From contig NZ_AUBE01000008.1 in NCBI RefSeq assembly GCF_000429085.1, positions 62,001-126,000 of the forward strand: DNA of 64,000 bases, written 5' to 3'. Below the pieces are notes generated by a model. That model ran no database searches. It worked only from the letters and a program-made list of their open reading frames with translations, and had not been told where the DNA came from. A program made the position numbers and the translations under genes. This DNA is from Streptomyces flavidovirens DSM 40150 (GTDB lineage Bacteria; Actinomycetota; Actinomycetes; Streptomycetales; Streptomycetaceae). This document shows positions 1-9,062 of the stretch, piece by piece (position 1 is the first letter of the stretch; each line of letters opens with the position of its first letter).

Positions 1-908
1 CCGCTGCCGCTGTTGATGTCGGCGGCGGCGGTGGCCGCGACCAGGAAGGCGAGCGGAAGGGCCGTGAGCGCCACGAAGCCGAGTTCGTTCGGCAGGTAAC
101 CCGTGGCGACGAACGGCACCAGCGGAAACACGAGCGCCACAGCGAGCGGCAGCCGGATCCACCGCCCGTTGACGACGATCAGCGCCACCACGATGCCCAG
201 CACGAACTCCAGCATCCGTACCGGCGGGAAAAACGTCATGAACCACATGGAGAGCCAGTTCTGGCCGGTGCCCGGGTGCATTCCCCCGGACGTCGGCAGC
301 CAGGAGGCCACCAGGGGAACGGCCCAGATCGCGGCGTACACCACCACGAAGGCCGGCCACAGCCGGGCGGGTGGGATCTTCCGCAGCAGCTTCAGCAGCC
401 ACGGGAACGCCAGGTAGAACAACAGCTCGCAGGAGAGCGACCAGGTCGGCGTGTTCGACCACAGGTTGAACTGGAGCTTCATGTCCGGGATCCAGGTCTG
501 CACCAGCAGCAGCGTCGCACCCGCGTCGCGGGCCGTCAGCGCATGACCCGCGGCTGCCGCCAGCAGCAGCGCGGCAAGGACCGTGACCAGGTGGTTCGGA
601 TAGATCTTGAAGAACCGGCGCCGCCAGAACCGCCCTACGGAGTCGTCGTCACGGGCCACCCAGGTCAGGACGAATCCGCTCAGGATGAAGAAGAACGACA
701 CCCCGAAAGCGCCGGCCTCGTGCAGCAGCCGGATCGCGAATACCTGGTCCGGAGCCACCCGTGGCAGCAGATTGACCCCGACGTGCGAGAGCACCACCAG
801 GAACGCGGCGAAGAAACGCAGCCCGGTCAGGGACGGAAGCTTCTGGGCGCGTTGTACGAGCACGGCGCCGGGCAGATCCGGGGTGGCGACCGGTCTGTGG
901 ATCGTCAT
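1..908 (-). CDS. Membrane O-acyltransferase, acyltransferase-3 family (partial)
   Basis: The frame opens at ATG 908 and runs off the left edge, so the C-terminus is missing. The translation is very hydrophobic, with a GLRFFAAFLVVLSH stretch near residue 30 and an FFFILSGFVL helix, both typical of OafA/NodX-type integral membrane acyltransferases that move acyl groups onto hydroxyls of sugars or small molecules. The start overlaps the stop of the upstream carrier-protein gene (TGATG), so the two are probably co-translated. This suggests the acyl donor could be loaded on that carrier, or that the enzyme acylates the cluster product at the membrane. The family is fairly sure; the substrate is unknown. 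Confidence 0.75.
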   Translation of the reverse strand, partial: MTIHRPVATPDLPGAVLVQRAQKLPSLTGLRFFAAFLVVLSHVGVNLLPRVAPDQVFAIRLLHEAGAFGVSFFFILSGFVLTWVARDDDSVGRFWRRRFFKIYPNHLVTVLAALLLAAAAGHALTARDAGATLLLVQTWIPDMKLQFNLWSNTPTWSLSCELLFYLAFPWLLKLLRKIPPARLWPAFVVVYAAIWAVPLVASWLPTSGGMHPGTGQNWLSMWFMTFFPPVRMLEFVLGIVVALIVVNGRWIRLPLAVALVFPLVPFVATGYLPNELGFVALTALPLAFLVAATAAADINSGS

Positions 909-1180
909 CAGGATTCTCCGTCGGACTCGGCGCCGGACGGGGCGAGTTCAAGGGCCAGCTCGCGGACCACGGTGGCCCGGTAGAAGTTCCGTACCGGTAC
1001 GCGCAGACCCTGCTCCGCCTCAATCAGGTCGATCACTTCCATGGCGGCCAGCGAGGTGCCGCCGAGCGCGAAGAAGTCGTCTTCGGGGGACGCCTCCTGC
1101 TCCAGCTCGAGCACCCGCTGGAACACGCTCTGCACGTAACGGATTCGGTCCTCGTCGCGGACCAGGGCGGGGCTCGTCAT
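908..1180 (-). CDS. Discrete acyl/peptidyl carrier protein
   Basis: A small free-standing carrier protein of about 90 residues. The motif FFALGGTSLAAMEVI carries the serine (in GGTSL) that accepts the phosphopantetheine arm. A longer reading from ATG 1261 exists, but ATG 1180 sits 8 nt after a GAGG ribosome site and starts at MTSPALVRDED. The sequence looks more like NRPS-type carriers (LGGxS) than fatty acid ACPs. It is the fourth gene of the leftward operon and overlaps the membrane acyltransferase gene by one base. It probably holds an amino acid or acyl group for a trans-acting step; what loads it is not evident here. Confidence 0.85.
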   Translation of the reverse strand: MTSPALVRDEDRIRYVQSVFQRVLELEQEASPEDDFFALGGTSLAAMEVIDLIEAEQGLRVPVRNFYRATVVRELALELAPSGAESDGES

Positions 1181-1269
1181 CGTCATCACCTCATGGTTGG
1201 TCGGCGGCAGTGTGGTGCGCCGGTCGTTTGGGTCGTGTTGTGGGTGTCCGCTCGCCCGCACGCGGGTTC

Positions 1270-2298
1270 TCAGCGGGCAGCGGTGGTACGGGCGTGCAGG
1301 TGCCGGGCCGCGTCCACCACCGCACCCGTGCTCACGCCGAGCTGCTCCAGCGCGGCGCGCTGGCCGGCCACGCGCAGGCCGGGGCGGCCCCGTACGGCCA
1401 GTCGGCGTATCGGCAGGGCCAGTTCGGCAGAGACCACCTCGGCGACCGCGTCACCCAGACCGCCCTGCGGCCGGTGTTCCTCCACGGTCACCACCCCGGC
1501 GCGGCCACGGCACGCGGTCAGCAGGCCCTCCCGGTCCAGCGGGTGCAGGGTGTGCAGGTCCACGACCTGCGCCTCGATGCCGTCGGCCGCGAGTTCCCCG
1601 GCGGCCTCCAGGGCGAACAGCAGCGGCAGCGGCCCTGCCGCCACCAGCGTGACGTCCGCGCCCTCGCGCAGTACCCGGGCCCGGCCCAGCCGGAACTCGG
1701 GCGCCGGGCCGGGCGGCACCGGCGTGGCGGAGCGGCCCAGCCTCAGGTATCCGGGGCCGGACAGCTCGTGCAACTGGTGGGTGGCGGCGCCGATGTGGCG
1801 TGGGTCGCCCGGTACGACGACCGCCAGGTCCGCCAGGGCGCGGGTCACCGCCAGATCCTCCAGGGCGAAGTGGCTGGTGCCGAAGTGCGCGGCGGCGAGG
1901 CCACCGTGTGTGGCGATCACCCGTACCGGCAGCCGGTTGCCGACCACGTCCAGCTTGAGGAACTCGCCCGCGCGCATCGTGGCGAAGGTGGCCATCGTGT
2001 GCACGTACGGGACGAAACCGCGGCGGGCGAGCCCGGCGGCCACCGTCATCAGGTTCGCCTCCGCGATCCCGACATTGATGTAACGGTCCGGGAACTGCTT
2101 CCCGAAGGTCTTCTCCAGGCCGCCGGTGTCGGAGTCCAGGCAGATCACCCGGTGGTCGGCGGCGGCCAGTTCCAGCAGGGCCTCGCGGTAGGCGGTCCGG
2201 GGGTCCGGGCCGAGGGCCGGCTGCGGGTCCTGCCCGGCCGGCTGTCCCGTTGCCACGGGGTGCGCTGCGGCGGGCGGGGCGGTCGGGGTGCGGCTCAC
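1270..2298 (-). CDS. Transketolase-like protein, C-terminal subunit
   Basis: This is the pyrimidine-binding plus C-terminal half of a split transketolase (342 aa), starting at GTG 2298. The segment NVGIAEANLMTVAAGLARRG contains the glutamate that activates thiamine diphosphate, and a Gly/Ala-rich C-terminal domain follows. It overlaps the stop of the N-terminal subunit gene (GTGA), as expected for a 1:1 heterodimer. Split transketolases are found in amino-group-carrier clusters, where they add a two-carbon ketol unit to the aldehyde of carrier-bound glutamate semialdehyde on the way to diaminodihydroxyheptanoate (known for vazabitide). Co-occurrence with LysW/Y/Z homologues supports that job here. 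Confidence 0.9.
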   Translation of the reverse strand: MSRTPTAPPAAAHPVATGQPAGQDPQPALGPDPRTAYREALLELAAADHRVICLDSDTGGLEKTFGKQFPDRYINVGIAEANLMTVAAGLARRGFVPYVHTMATFATMRAGEFLKLDVVGNRLPVRVIATHGGLAAAHFGTSHFALEDLAVTRALADLAVVVPGDPRHIGAATHQLHELSGPGYLRLGRSATPVPPGPAPEFRLGRARVLREGADVTLVAAGPLPLLFALEAAGELAADGIEAQVVDLHTLHPLDREGLLTACRGRAGVVTVEEHRPQGGLGDAVAEVVSAELALPIRRLAVRGRPGLRVAGQRAALEQLGVSTGAVVDAARHLHARTTAAR

Positions 2299-3173
2299 GA
2301 CGTACCTCCTGCCACCGGCTGACCGAGCGCGGCCAGGCCCCTGCGCACCAGGTCCGGTTTGAGCTTGGCGTAGTGTCCGGCCACCCGGCCCTCCAGAAAC
2401 GGCACCCCGCGGCCCTTCACGGTGCGGGCGATCACGGCGACCGGACCGGCCGGGGACGGCTGCAGGGCCTCGTGCAGCGCGGACAGGTCGTGCCCGTCGA
2501 CGATCCGCGCCTCCCAGCCGAAGGCCGCGAACTTGGCGTCCAGCGGTTCCAGCCCGACGCAGCCCTCCGTGCCGCCGGTGATCTGCAGCCCGTTGCGGTC
2601 CACCGCCGCGACCAGTCCGGGCAGCTTGCGGTGGCCGGCGAGCAGAGCGGCCTCCCAGACGCTGCCCTCCTGGAGTTCGCCGTCGCCGAGCACGGTGTAG
2701 ACGTGCCGGTCACCGCCGCGAAGCTGCTCGGCGATCGCCAGTCCCACCGACAGGCCGAGCCCGTGGCCCAGCGAACCGGTGGCGAACTCGACTCCGGGCA
2801 GGTCGTGCGACGGATGACCGAACAGCCGGCTGCCGGGCCGGGTGTAGCCGTCGAGCTCCTCCGCCGGGAGCCGGCCGAGCTGGACCAGCACGCTGTACAG
2901 CGCGGGTGCCGCGTGACCCTTGCTGAGTACGAACGAGTCGCCCGGTCGCAGCAGTTGGGCGTGCAGGACGGCCATCAGATCGGCGCAGGACAGACTGCCG
3001 CCGACGTGGGCGCCCTCGGGACCGCCCGCCATCCGGACCGCGTCCTCGCGGATCCGCCGGGCCATCTGCGCGGGGTCGAGCGGCGTTGTGGGGACGGCGG
3101 CGGAATGGTCCGCTTCCACGGCGGGGTGTGCGGGGTCGGGTGGGCGCGGTGGGCTGGTGGTGGGTACGGCCAT
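2295..3173 (-). CDS. Transketolase-like protein, N-terminal subunit
   Basis: The thiamine-diphosphate-binding half of the split transketolase (292 aa). It shows LSKGHAAPALY near residue 88 and the cofactor motif GDGELQEGSVWEAA followed by the downstream Asn of the GDG-N signature. ATG 3173 is preceded by GAAGGGAG at a good distance. Length and layout fit the N-terminal half of transketolases encoded as two genes. It pairs with the next gene, and together they should form one C2-transfer enzyme using a ketose donor. In this cluster the acceptor is inferred to be the carrier-bound aldehyde made by the LysZ/LysY pair. Confidence 0.9.
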   Translation of the reverse strand: MAVPTTSPPRPPDPAHPAVEADHSAAVPTTPLDPAQMARRIREDAVRMAGGPEGAHVGGSLSCADLMAVLHAQLLRPGDSFVLSKGHAAPALYSVLVQLGRLPAEELDGYTRPGSRLFGHPSHDLPGVEFATGSLGHGLGLSVGLAIAEQLRGGDRHVYTVLGDGELQEGSVWEAALLAGHRKLPGLVAAVDRNGLQITGGTEGCVGLEPLDAKFAAFGWEARIVDGHDLSALHEALQPSPAGPVAVIARTVKGRGVPFLEGRVAGHYAKLKPDLVRRGLAALGQPVAGGTS

Positions 3174-3255
3174 GTCTGGCTCCCTTCGGACGGGCGTCGG
3201 CCCGCCGGCGTGGACCTGGGGCCCGGATCGGGCGGACTGGCGGACTGGCGAGCGG

Positions 3256-4599
3256 TCAGCCCCGGCGCAGCGCCTCCCGCCAGCCGGGAGCGGGGCGGGA
3301 GGTGGCCATCCGGCGGATCAGGCCGAGGTGCTGCCAGACCTTCTCGAAGGCGTCGGCGTACGACTGCAACAGCGGTCCGGCGGCCGGGTCCAGGTGCCGG
3401 CGCTGCAGGCACAGCGACCCGTCGACGACGGCGGCGGTCACCGGGAAGAGCTCGTCCACCCGGTCCAGTGCGTCCGCCGTGGACAAGCCGTCCGGCCGGA
3501 AGGCGGGTTGCGCGGACAGCGGGGCGACCTGGTACTGGGACACGGGCACGCCCTCGGCCCGCAGGACCCGGTGCAGGGCGGCGCGCAGACCGGTCCGGTG
3601 CTCCGGACCCAGGCCGAGCGCCTCCGGCTCCGGCATCAGACGAAGGATGTGCCACACATGGGTGCGTCCGGCCGGGATCTGCGGCACCCGCAGTCCGGGC
3701 AGGCTCGCGAGCCGGTCGAGGAAGCTGCGGATGCCGGGCTCGCGCCGGCGGGCGTAGTCGTCGAAGCGGGAGAGCTGGGAATGGGTGAACGCCGCTGCCA
3801 TCGGCGTGATCCGGGCGTTCAGTGCGGGCCGGTGGGCGATGTAGCTGCGCGCCCCGGTGGGCTCCAGCTCGCCGAAGTTGCGCAGCCGTACCAACTGCTC
3901 GTGCAGATCGTCGTCGTCGGTGGTGATGAGCCCGCCCTCCCCGCAGGTCGGCAGGTTCTTGTGGGGGTGCAGGCTGAAGCAGCCGGCCTTGCCCAGGGCG
4001 CCGGCCCGCCGGCCGTCGAGTCGCGCGCCGTGTGCCTGGGCCGCGTCCTCCACGACCGGGATGCCCCACTGGTTCGCCAGTTCGCCCAGCGCGGGCATGT
4101 CGGCGGGCAGTCCGTGCAGGTGTACGGGCAGCAGTGCGGCGGTGCGTGGCCCGGCGACGGCGGCGACGGACCGCGGGTCGAGTGTGTAGGTGCCGGGTTC
4201 CACGTCGGCGAATACGGGTGTGGCTCCCGCCGCACACACGGCATGGGCTGTCGCGTTCATCGTCAGTGCCGGGACGATCACCTCGTCACCGGGGCCGATC
4301 CCGCAGCCGCGCAGGGCCAGGTGCAGTGCGGCGGTTCCGGAGGCGACGGCGACACAGTGCCGGGTCCCGGTGGCCTCTGCCCACGCCTGCTCCAGGCGGC
4401 CGACCTCGGGTTCGCCCGGCGAGGCGGCGTTCAGCGGTCCCTCGCGCAGCACCCGGAGTACGGCCTGCTCGTCGGCCGTGGTGATGAGCGGCCAGGTACC
4501 GCCGGTGCTGGTCCTGGGTACGGCCCGGTCCCCGCCGAGCAGGGCAAGGCTGGTTCCTGCTGCCGGGGTGCGGGTCGTGGCGCGGGTGGTCTCAGACAT
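3256..4599 (-). CDS. DegT/DnrJ/EryC1-family PLP aminotransferase
   Basis: A 447-residue sugar-aminotransferase-fold enzyme. It shows the aspartate-containing VVEDAAQAHGA block and the PLP lysine in HPHKNLPTCGEGG, the standard signature of this family (SMAT/AHBA-synthase type). ATG 4599 lies 8 nt after GGAGGT; an upstream in-frame start at 4698 has no such site. As the first gene of the leftward operon with the transketolase pair, it is inferred to aminate the ketone formed after C2 transfer, giving the 6-amino group of the 2,6-diamino-5,7-dihydroxyheptanoate skeleton. Sugar amination is the alternative, but no nucleotide-sugar genes are nearby. Confidence 0.88.
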   Translation of the reverse strand: MSETTRATTRTPAAGTSLALLGGDRAVPRTSTGGTWPLITTADEQAVLRVLREGPLNAASPGEPEVGRLEQAWAEATGTRHCVAVASGTAALHLALRGCGIGPGDEVIVPALTMNATAHAVCAAGATPVFADVEPGTYTLDPRSVAAVAGPRTAALLPVHLHGLPADMPALGELANQWGIPVVEDAAQAHGARLDGRRAGALGKAGCFSLHPHKNLPTCGEGGLITTDDDDLHEQLVRLRNFGELEPTGARSYIAHRPALNARITPMAAAFTHSQLSRFDDYARRREPGIRSFLDRLASLPGLRVPQIPAGRTHVWHILRLMPEPEALGLGPEHRTGLRAALHRVLRAEGVPVSQYQVAPLSAQPAFRPDGLSTADALDRVDELFPVTAAVVDGSLCLQRRHLDPAAGPLLQSYADAFEKVWQHLGLIRRMATSRPAPGWREALRRG

Positions 4600-4905
4600 G
4601 GGCGGGCACCTCCGGTTGTACGGCTGCGAGTTCCGCACGGGGATGCCGTTGTACCGGAAGTCCAACGCCCCACGATGCAGAGTCTGCGTACTCGTCATTG
4701 CATTGTTGCCGGACCATGGAGTGACTGTCGACAGTCTGTATCACCCGACTCGCGGAAATCCGTGACTCGACCTTCACCGGCCGGGCCTCCCAACCCTGTT
4801 CTGCGAGGAAAACTGATCTCTCGGGGGTGTGCCCTTGTGCAGTGTGTGTTAGCTTCTGCTGTGTTCTCGAAAGACAGTAGTCACACAATCTTCAGGAGGC
4901 AACAC
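4600..4905. promoter_or_regulatory. Divergent promoter region of the carrier-protein cluster
   Basis: A 306-bp gap between the leftward aminotransferase operon and the rightward carrier-protein operon. It contains an 11-bp palindrome GCAGAGTCTGC (4677-4687), a perfect 14-bp palindrome GACTGTCGACAGTC (4723-4736) and GTGCAGTGTGTG (4837-4848). The last is repeated exactly upstream of the AlkZ gene at 28489. The AGAGTCT core also recurs upstream of other operons in the cluster. These are candidate operator or promoter elements; no -35/-10 pair is convincing enough to name. Confidence 0.5.
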
Positions 4906-5085
4906 ATGACTACTGCACTGAGCGTGCAGTGCCCCGAGTGCGGAGGGGCGCTGGAGGTGCGTCCCGATGTGCTCGCGGCCGAGATCGTGATCTGCCAGAA
5001 CTGCTCCAGCGAGCTCGAAGTCGTGGCAACCGGGCCCGTGGTACTGGCCCTTGCCCCCGAGGTCGAAGAGGACTGGGGCGAGTAG
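4906..5085 (+). CDS. LysW-type amino-group carrier protein (AmCP)
   Basis: A 59-residue acidic protein with a zinc ribbon: CPECGG at residues 9-14 and ICQNC at 29-33 supply four cysteines. The last five residues are EDWGE, the hallmark of LysW-type carriers. In the known families the gamma-carboxyl of the terminal Glu forms an isopeptide bond with the alpha-amino group of glutamate or aminoadipate, protecting and carrying it through kinase, reductase and aminotransferase steps. ATG 4906 follows AGGAGG by 6 nt. It heads an operon with LysY-, LysZ- and LysK-like genes, and the LysX-like ligase lies at 22.5 kb. In Streptomyces, which makes lysine by the DAP route, such a carrier points to secondary metabolism. 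Confidence 0.95.
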   Translation: MTTALSVQCPECGGALEVRPDVLAAEIVICQNCSSELEVVATGPVVLALAPEVEEDWGE

Positions 5086-5130
5086 TCGTTCGTAGCCGAT
5101 GCAGACCACGAACTGATGAGGAGTGGGCCA

Positions 5131-6111
5131 GTGAAGGTGAGTGTTGTCGGCGCGGCAGGCTACACCGGCGGTGAACTGCTGCGCCTGGTGCATGCCCACC
5201 CCAAGCTGGAACTGGTGCAGGCGCTCTCGCGTCGGCACGCGGGCCGGCCGGTGGCGGAAGTGCACCCCAATCTGCATCACCTCGCACTGACCTTCCGGGC
5301 GCCGCAGGAGCTGGAACCGGTGGACACCGCGTTCCTGGCCCTGCCCGCCGGCGCCGCCGCCGAGGTGGAGGCCGGGGTCGGGGAGCGGGCCGAGACGATA
5401 GTGGACCTGAGTCCCGACTTCCGGGGCGGAGGCCTCTCCGCGGACGGCACCGCGTACCGGACCGGTCTGCCCGAGCTGTTCGCCGACGAGCTTGTCGGCG
5501 CCACGAGGATCAGCGTTCCCGGTTGCATGGCCACCGCGGCCATTCTGGCCCTGGCTCCCGTGCAGCGGGCCGGTCTGGTGGCCGGCGACGTGGTGGTGGA
5601 CGCCCGGGCCGGCTCGTCCGGCTCCGGTGCGGAACCGGGACCGGCCTCACACCACGCGGAACGCGGGAACGCCTTCCGGGTGTACAAGCCCGCCGGACAC
5701 CGGCACGAGACCGAGATCGCCGCGCTGGCCGGAGTGCGGGCCCGGATGACGGTGACGGCCGTCCCGACGGTGCGCGGCGCGCAAGTGCTGTGCCACGTCA
5801 CACCCCCGCAGCCGGTCACCCGCCGACAGGTGCTGCAGGTGCTGCAACGCGCATACCGCGACCACCCGTTCGTCCGGATCGTGGCCCGTGGCCGCGGCGT
5901 ACACCGGATGCCCGACCCGCAGTTCCTCGGCGGCACCAACTTCGTGGACATCGGTTGCGCCGTCGACGAGGACGGCGGCCGGATCGTGCTGGTGGCCGCG
6001 CTGGACAACCTCGTGAAGGGGGCAGCCGGCGGCGGGGTGCAGAGCCTGAACGTGGCCTGCGGAATGCCGCAGGACGCCGGACTTGAATTTCCGGGACTGC
6101 ACCCTGCCTGA
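5131..6111 (+). CDS. LysY/ArgC-like carrier-bound acyl-phosphate reductase
   Basis: A 326-aa NAD(P)-dependent semialdehyde dehydrogenase of the ArgC/LysY family. The N-terminal nucleotide loop is VGAAGYTGGELLR, the catalytic cysteine is in SVPGCMATAAI, and the C-terminus ends in the typical VKGAAGGGVQSLN segment. GTG 5131 is preferred because GAGGAG lies 7 nt upstream; ATG 5116 would place that site inside the gene. It should reduce the gamma-phosphate of carrier-linked glutamate to the semialdehyde. It sits directly behind the carrier gene and before the kinase gene, the usual set. Confidence 0.9.
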   Translation: MKVSVVGAAGYTGGELLRLVHAHPKLELVQALSRRHAGRPVAEVHPNLHHLALTFRAPQELEPVDTAFLALPAGAAAEVEAGVGERAETIVDLSPDFRGGGLSADGTAYRTGLPELFADELVGATRISVPGCMATAAILALAPVQRAGLVAGDVVVDARAGSSGSGAEPGPASHHAERGNAFRVYKPAGHRHETEIAALAGVRARMTVTAVPTVRGAQVLCHVTPPQPVTRRQVLQVLQRAYRDHPFVRIVARGRGVHRMPDPQFLGGTNFVDIGCAVDEDGGRIVLVAALDNLVKGAAGGGVQSLNVACGMPQDAGLEFPGLHPA

Positions 6112-6201
6112 CGCCCGGTCCACGAACGCGGCACGTGAGAGGCCCGTGAGAGCAGAGCGGCACGAACAGCGGCACGACACAACGGGGAGGTGAGCGGGGA
6201 C

Positions 6202-7092
6202 ATGGCACAGGACCTGACCCAGGACCTGACGGGGAGAGGACCGAACACGCTCGTCGGCAACTCCGCCCCCGGCGGAGTGATCGTGGTCAAGATCGGCGGC
6301 GGGAGCGACCCGCAGGCGGTACTGGACGAGGTGGCCGAGCTGGCCGCCGCCGGCCGGCCGGTGGTGCTGGTGCACGGCGGCGGCGCCGTCGCCGACCGGC
6401 TGTCCGGACAACTCGGCGTGCGGCGCCAGGTGATCCAGTCCCCGGACGGCACGCACAGCCGCCGTACGGACGAAGCCATGCTCGACGTCATCACCCTCGC
6501 CCTGCTCGGCCGGGTGAAACCGCAGCTGGTCAGCGGACTGAGGGCACGTGGCGCACGGGCGGTCGGTCTGAGCGGCGCGGACGGCGCCCTGCTCACCGCA
6601 ACGCGCAAACCGGCGCTCCGGTCCGTACAGGACGGCCGGACCGTACTCATCCGCGACGACAGATCCGGCCGGATCGAACACGTCGACCCCACCCCGGTGC
6701 GCGCGGTGCTGGACCGGGGGGACGTCCCCGTGGTCTCCCCGCCCGCCAGCGACACCGCGGGCAACCTGCTCAACGTGGACGCCGACGAAGCCGCCGCCCG
6801 GCTGGCAGCGGCACTCGGCGCATCGGCGCTGGTCCTGCTCACCGACGTGTGCGGCGTACTGGCCGACCCCGACGACCCGTCCACCCGGATCGCGGAGGTG
6901 GGCCCGCACCACCTCACCGGAGACGTCGTACGAGGCCGGATGCGGCACAAGGTGCGGGCCGGGCTGCGGGCCAGCAGGACCGTCCAGCAGGTGACCATCG
7001 GCTCCGCACACCAGCACCGGCCGATCCAGCAGGCCCTGTCCGGAACAGGCACCTGGCTGCGCGAAGGCGAGCAGGGGGAGCGGCATGAGTAA
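6202..7092 (+). CDS. LysZ/ArgB-like carrier-bound amino acid kinase
   Basis: An amino-acid-kinase-fold protein (about 296 aa) with VVKIGGGSD at the start, [10 protein letters not shown] around residue 60 and [17 protein letters not shown] near the C-terminal third. These match acetylglutamate kinase and the LysZ family. It should phosphorylate the side-chain carboxyl of carrier-attached glutamate with ATP, feeding the reductase. ATG 6202 (MAQDL) is chosen over GTG 6190, which sits directly on its own ribosome site. It overlaps the following peptidase gene by 8 nt. The carrier partner next door argues for LysZ-like rather than arginine function. Confidence 0.88.
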   Translation: MAQDLTQDLTGRGPNTLVGNSAPGGVIVVKIGGGSDPQAVLDEVAELAAAGRPVVLVHGGGAVADRLSGQLGVRRQVIQSPDGTHSRRTDEAMLDVITLALLGRVKPQLVSGLRARGARAVGLSGADGALLTATRKPALRSVQDGRTVLIRDDRSGRIEHVDPTPVRAVLDRGDVPVVSPPASDTAGNLLNVDADEAAARLAAALGASALVLLTDVCGVLADPDDPSTRIAEVGPHHLTGDVVRGRMRHKVRAGLRASRTVQQVTIGSAHQHRPIQQALSGTGTWLREGEQGERHE

Positions 7093-8236
7093 CCGCCAGC
7101 GGACCGCCGACCGCGCCCGCCCCGGCGTACTCCACGAGGACTACCCCGCCTGGCTGCTGCGGACCGCACTCGGCATCCCCTCGGTGTCCGGTCAGGAACT
7201 CCCCGTCGCCCACTTCCTCGCCGAACAGATGGCCGAGCTCGGCTTCGACTCGTACGTCGACGAGGTCGGCAACGCGCACGGCCTGATCGGCCCGCGCACC
7301 GGCCCCACCGTCATGCTGTTCGGACACATCGACACCGTCCCCGGACAGGTGCCCGTGTGCCAGGTCGGCGACCTGCTCTACGGCCGCGGTGCGGTGGACG
7401 CCAAGGGCTCCATCGTCACCATGATCTGTGCCGCGGCCCGCACCCGCGGAGTGCGCGTGCACCTGATCGGCGCGGTCGGCGAAGAAGTGGCCGGCTCGCG
7501 CGGCGCCCGACACGTGCTGGCCACCGTGCCGCCCCCGGCAGCGGTGGTGATCGGTGAGCCGAGCGGCTGGGACGGCGTCTGCCTGGGCTACAAGGGGCGT
7601 ACCGGCATCGGTTACGAGATCAGTCAGCCGCCCCTGCACACCAGCAGCCCGGAGCCGACCGCCGTGGAACGGGCCGCCCGCTTCGCCCACGACGTACAGG
7701 ACTATCTGCGCGGGCTGTCACCGGAGCAGGACGACCCGATCGCGTTCGGTGTCGCCGCCGGCACGCTCATCCGGCTGCACGGCGACCTGGCCGAGGCAGA
7801 GGCCTTCCTGACCTGCCGGGTGCCGCCCGGGTTCGACTTCGCGGCACTGGAACGCTTCGCCCGCAGCAGACCGCACACCCGGATCTGGGTGGACGAGCGG
7901 GTCCCCGGAGTGACCCGGCCGCGGGCCGACCCCGTGGTCAGCCAGTTGCGCGCCGCGATCGCCGCCCAGGGCGTCCGCCCGACGCTCAAACGCAAGGCCG
8001 GCACCTCGGACATGAACACCCTCGACCCCTGGGGCGTACCGATGGCCGCCTACGGGCCCGGCGACGCCCACCTGGACCACACCACCGACGAACACATCCC
8101 GCTCGGCGATCTCTACCGTGCGATCGACGTCCTGGCACTCGCCCTGCCCCGGCTCGCGAACCAGCTTGCGGGGGCGTCGCCGCAGAACCCGGCGTCGCCG
8201 CAGGCCACGGCCTCGCCCGATCTCCTGGAGGCCTGA
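7085..8236 (+). CDS. LysK-like M20 metallopeptidase releasing product from the carrier
   Basis: A 383-residue M20-family hydrolase with zinc-binding landmarks [18 protein letters not shown] (bridging Asp), [12 protein letters not shown] and the C-terminal TTDEHIPL histidine. LysK/ArgE-type enzymes cleave the isopeptide bond between the carrier's terminal Glu and the finished amino acid. Position after the kinase, with an 8-nt overlap, and before an SDR fits release of the assembled diamino-dihydroxy acid. The tail after residue 370 is Pro/Ser/Ala-rich and probably disordered. Confidence 0.88.
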   Translation: MSNRQRTADRARPGVLHEDYPAWLLRTALGIPSVSGQELPVAHFLAEQMAELGFDSYVDEVGNAHGLIGPRTGPTVMLFGHIDTVPGQVPVCQVGDLLYGRGAVDAKGSIVTMICAAARTRGVRVHLIGAVGEEVAGSRGARHVLATVPPPAAVVIGEPSGWDGVCLGYKGRTGIGYEISQPPLHTSSPEPTAVERAARFAHDVQDYLRGLSPEQDDPIAFGVAAGTLIRLHGDLAEAEAFLTCRVPPGFDFAALERFARSRPHTRIWVDERVPGVTRPRADPVVSQLRAAIAAQGVRPTLKRKAGTSDMNTLDPWGVPMAAYGPGDAHLDHTTDEHIPLGDLYRAIDVLALALPRLANQLAGASPQNPASPQATASPDLLEA

Positions 8237-9057
8237 TGCTGCTCGACGGGAACGTTGCCCTGATCACCGGCGCCGCCCGCGCGCTGGGCCGCTCGCACGC
8301 GCTGGCCTTCGCCGGCGAGGGCGCGGACCTGATCCTGCTCGACCGCTGCGACCCGGACGGCGGCCCCTACCCGATGTCCGGCCGGCGCGACCTGGAGGAG
8401 ACCGCGGACGCCTGCCGCAAGCTCGGCAGCCGGGTGCTGACCGGAGTCGCCGACGTACGCCACCAGGCGGACGTGGACAAGGTGGTGAACGCCGGGCTCG
8501 ACGAGTTCGGCCGGATCGACGTACTGCTGAACAACGCGGGCGTGCTCGGGCCGGGCGGCGTACGGGTGCACGAGCTCACCGAAGAGCAGTGGCAGCTCGC
8601 CCTGGACGTCAACCTGAGCGGCACCTGGCGGTGCTGCCGCGCGGTCCTTCCGCACATGGTGGAACAAGGCGGCGGACGCATCATCAACACCGCGTCCACC
8701 GGCGGACTGGTCGGCTTCGAGAGGTACGCCAACTACGTCGCCTCCAAGCACGGCGTGATCGGACTGACCAAGTCCATCGCGCTGGAGTACGGGCGCCACG
8801 GCGTGCGCGCGAACGCGGTCTGCCCGACCACCGTGGCCGACGACCCCGAACTGAGCACCCGGAGCACCCGCGCGGTCGCCGCCTCGATGGGCGCCGAACT
8901 GCACGACTACGAGCGCACCTCCGCATCCCTGCACCCGATCGGCCGGCTCGTCACCGCCGCCGAGGTCTCGGCCGCCTGCCTCTGGCTGGCCGGCCCGCAT
9001 TCCGGCGGGGTCACCGGCACCGAGCTGGTGGTGGACGGCGGCTTCACCGCCCACTGA
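8236..9057 (+). CDS. Short-chain dehydrogenase/reductase
   Basis: A classical SDR of 273 aa. It shows the nucleotide loop TGAARALGRSHA, NNAG at about residue 98, the catalytic serine in NTASTGG and YVASKHG as the YxxxK pair, and it ends with the usual VDGGFTAH. The insert after the second strand (around residues 36-55) resembles the mycofactocin-coupled or carveol-dehydrogenase subgroup, so a tightly bound NAD is possible. It starts inside the stop of the peptidase gene (TGATG). An oxidation or reduction of a hydroxyl on the released amino acid is plausible, but the substrate cannot be read from sequence. Confidence 0.85.
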   Translation: MLLDGNVALITGAARALGRSHALAFAGEGADLILLDRCDPDGGPYPMSGRRDLEETADACRKLGSRVLTGVADVRHQADVDKVVNAGLDEFGRIDVLLNNAGVLGPGGVRVHELTEEQWQLALDVNLSGTWRCCRAVLPHMVEQGGGRIINTASTGGLVGFERYANYVASKHGVIGLTKSIALEYGRHGVRANAVCPTTVADDPELSTRSTRAVAASMGAELHDYERTSASLHPIGRLVTAAEVSAACLWLAGPHSGGVTGTELVVDGGFTAH

Positions 9058-9062
9058 TCCGC

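Noticed and set aside
3256..4599. AHBA synthase (ansamycin-type starter) identity for the DegT aminotransferase
   Set aside because: No aminoshikimate genes are present, and the transketolase/carrier context explains the gene better.
4906..5085. Amino-group carrier genes as part of primary lysine or arginine biosynthesis
   Set aside because: The neighbours (split transketolase, PKS, NRPS, sulfotransferase) are secondary-metabolic, and Streptomyces uses the DAP and ordinary Arg routes.
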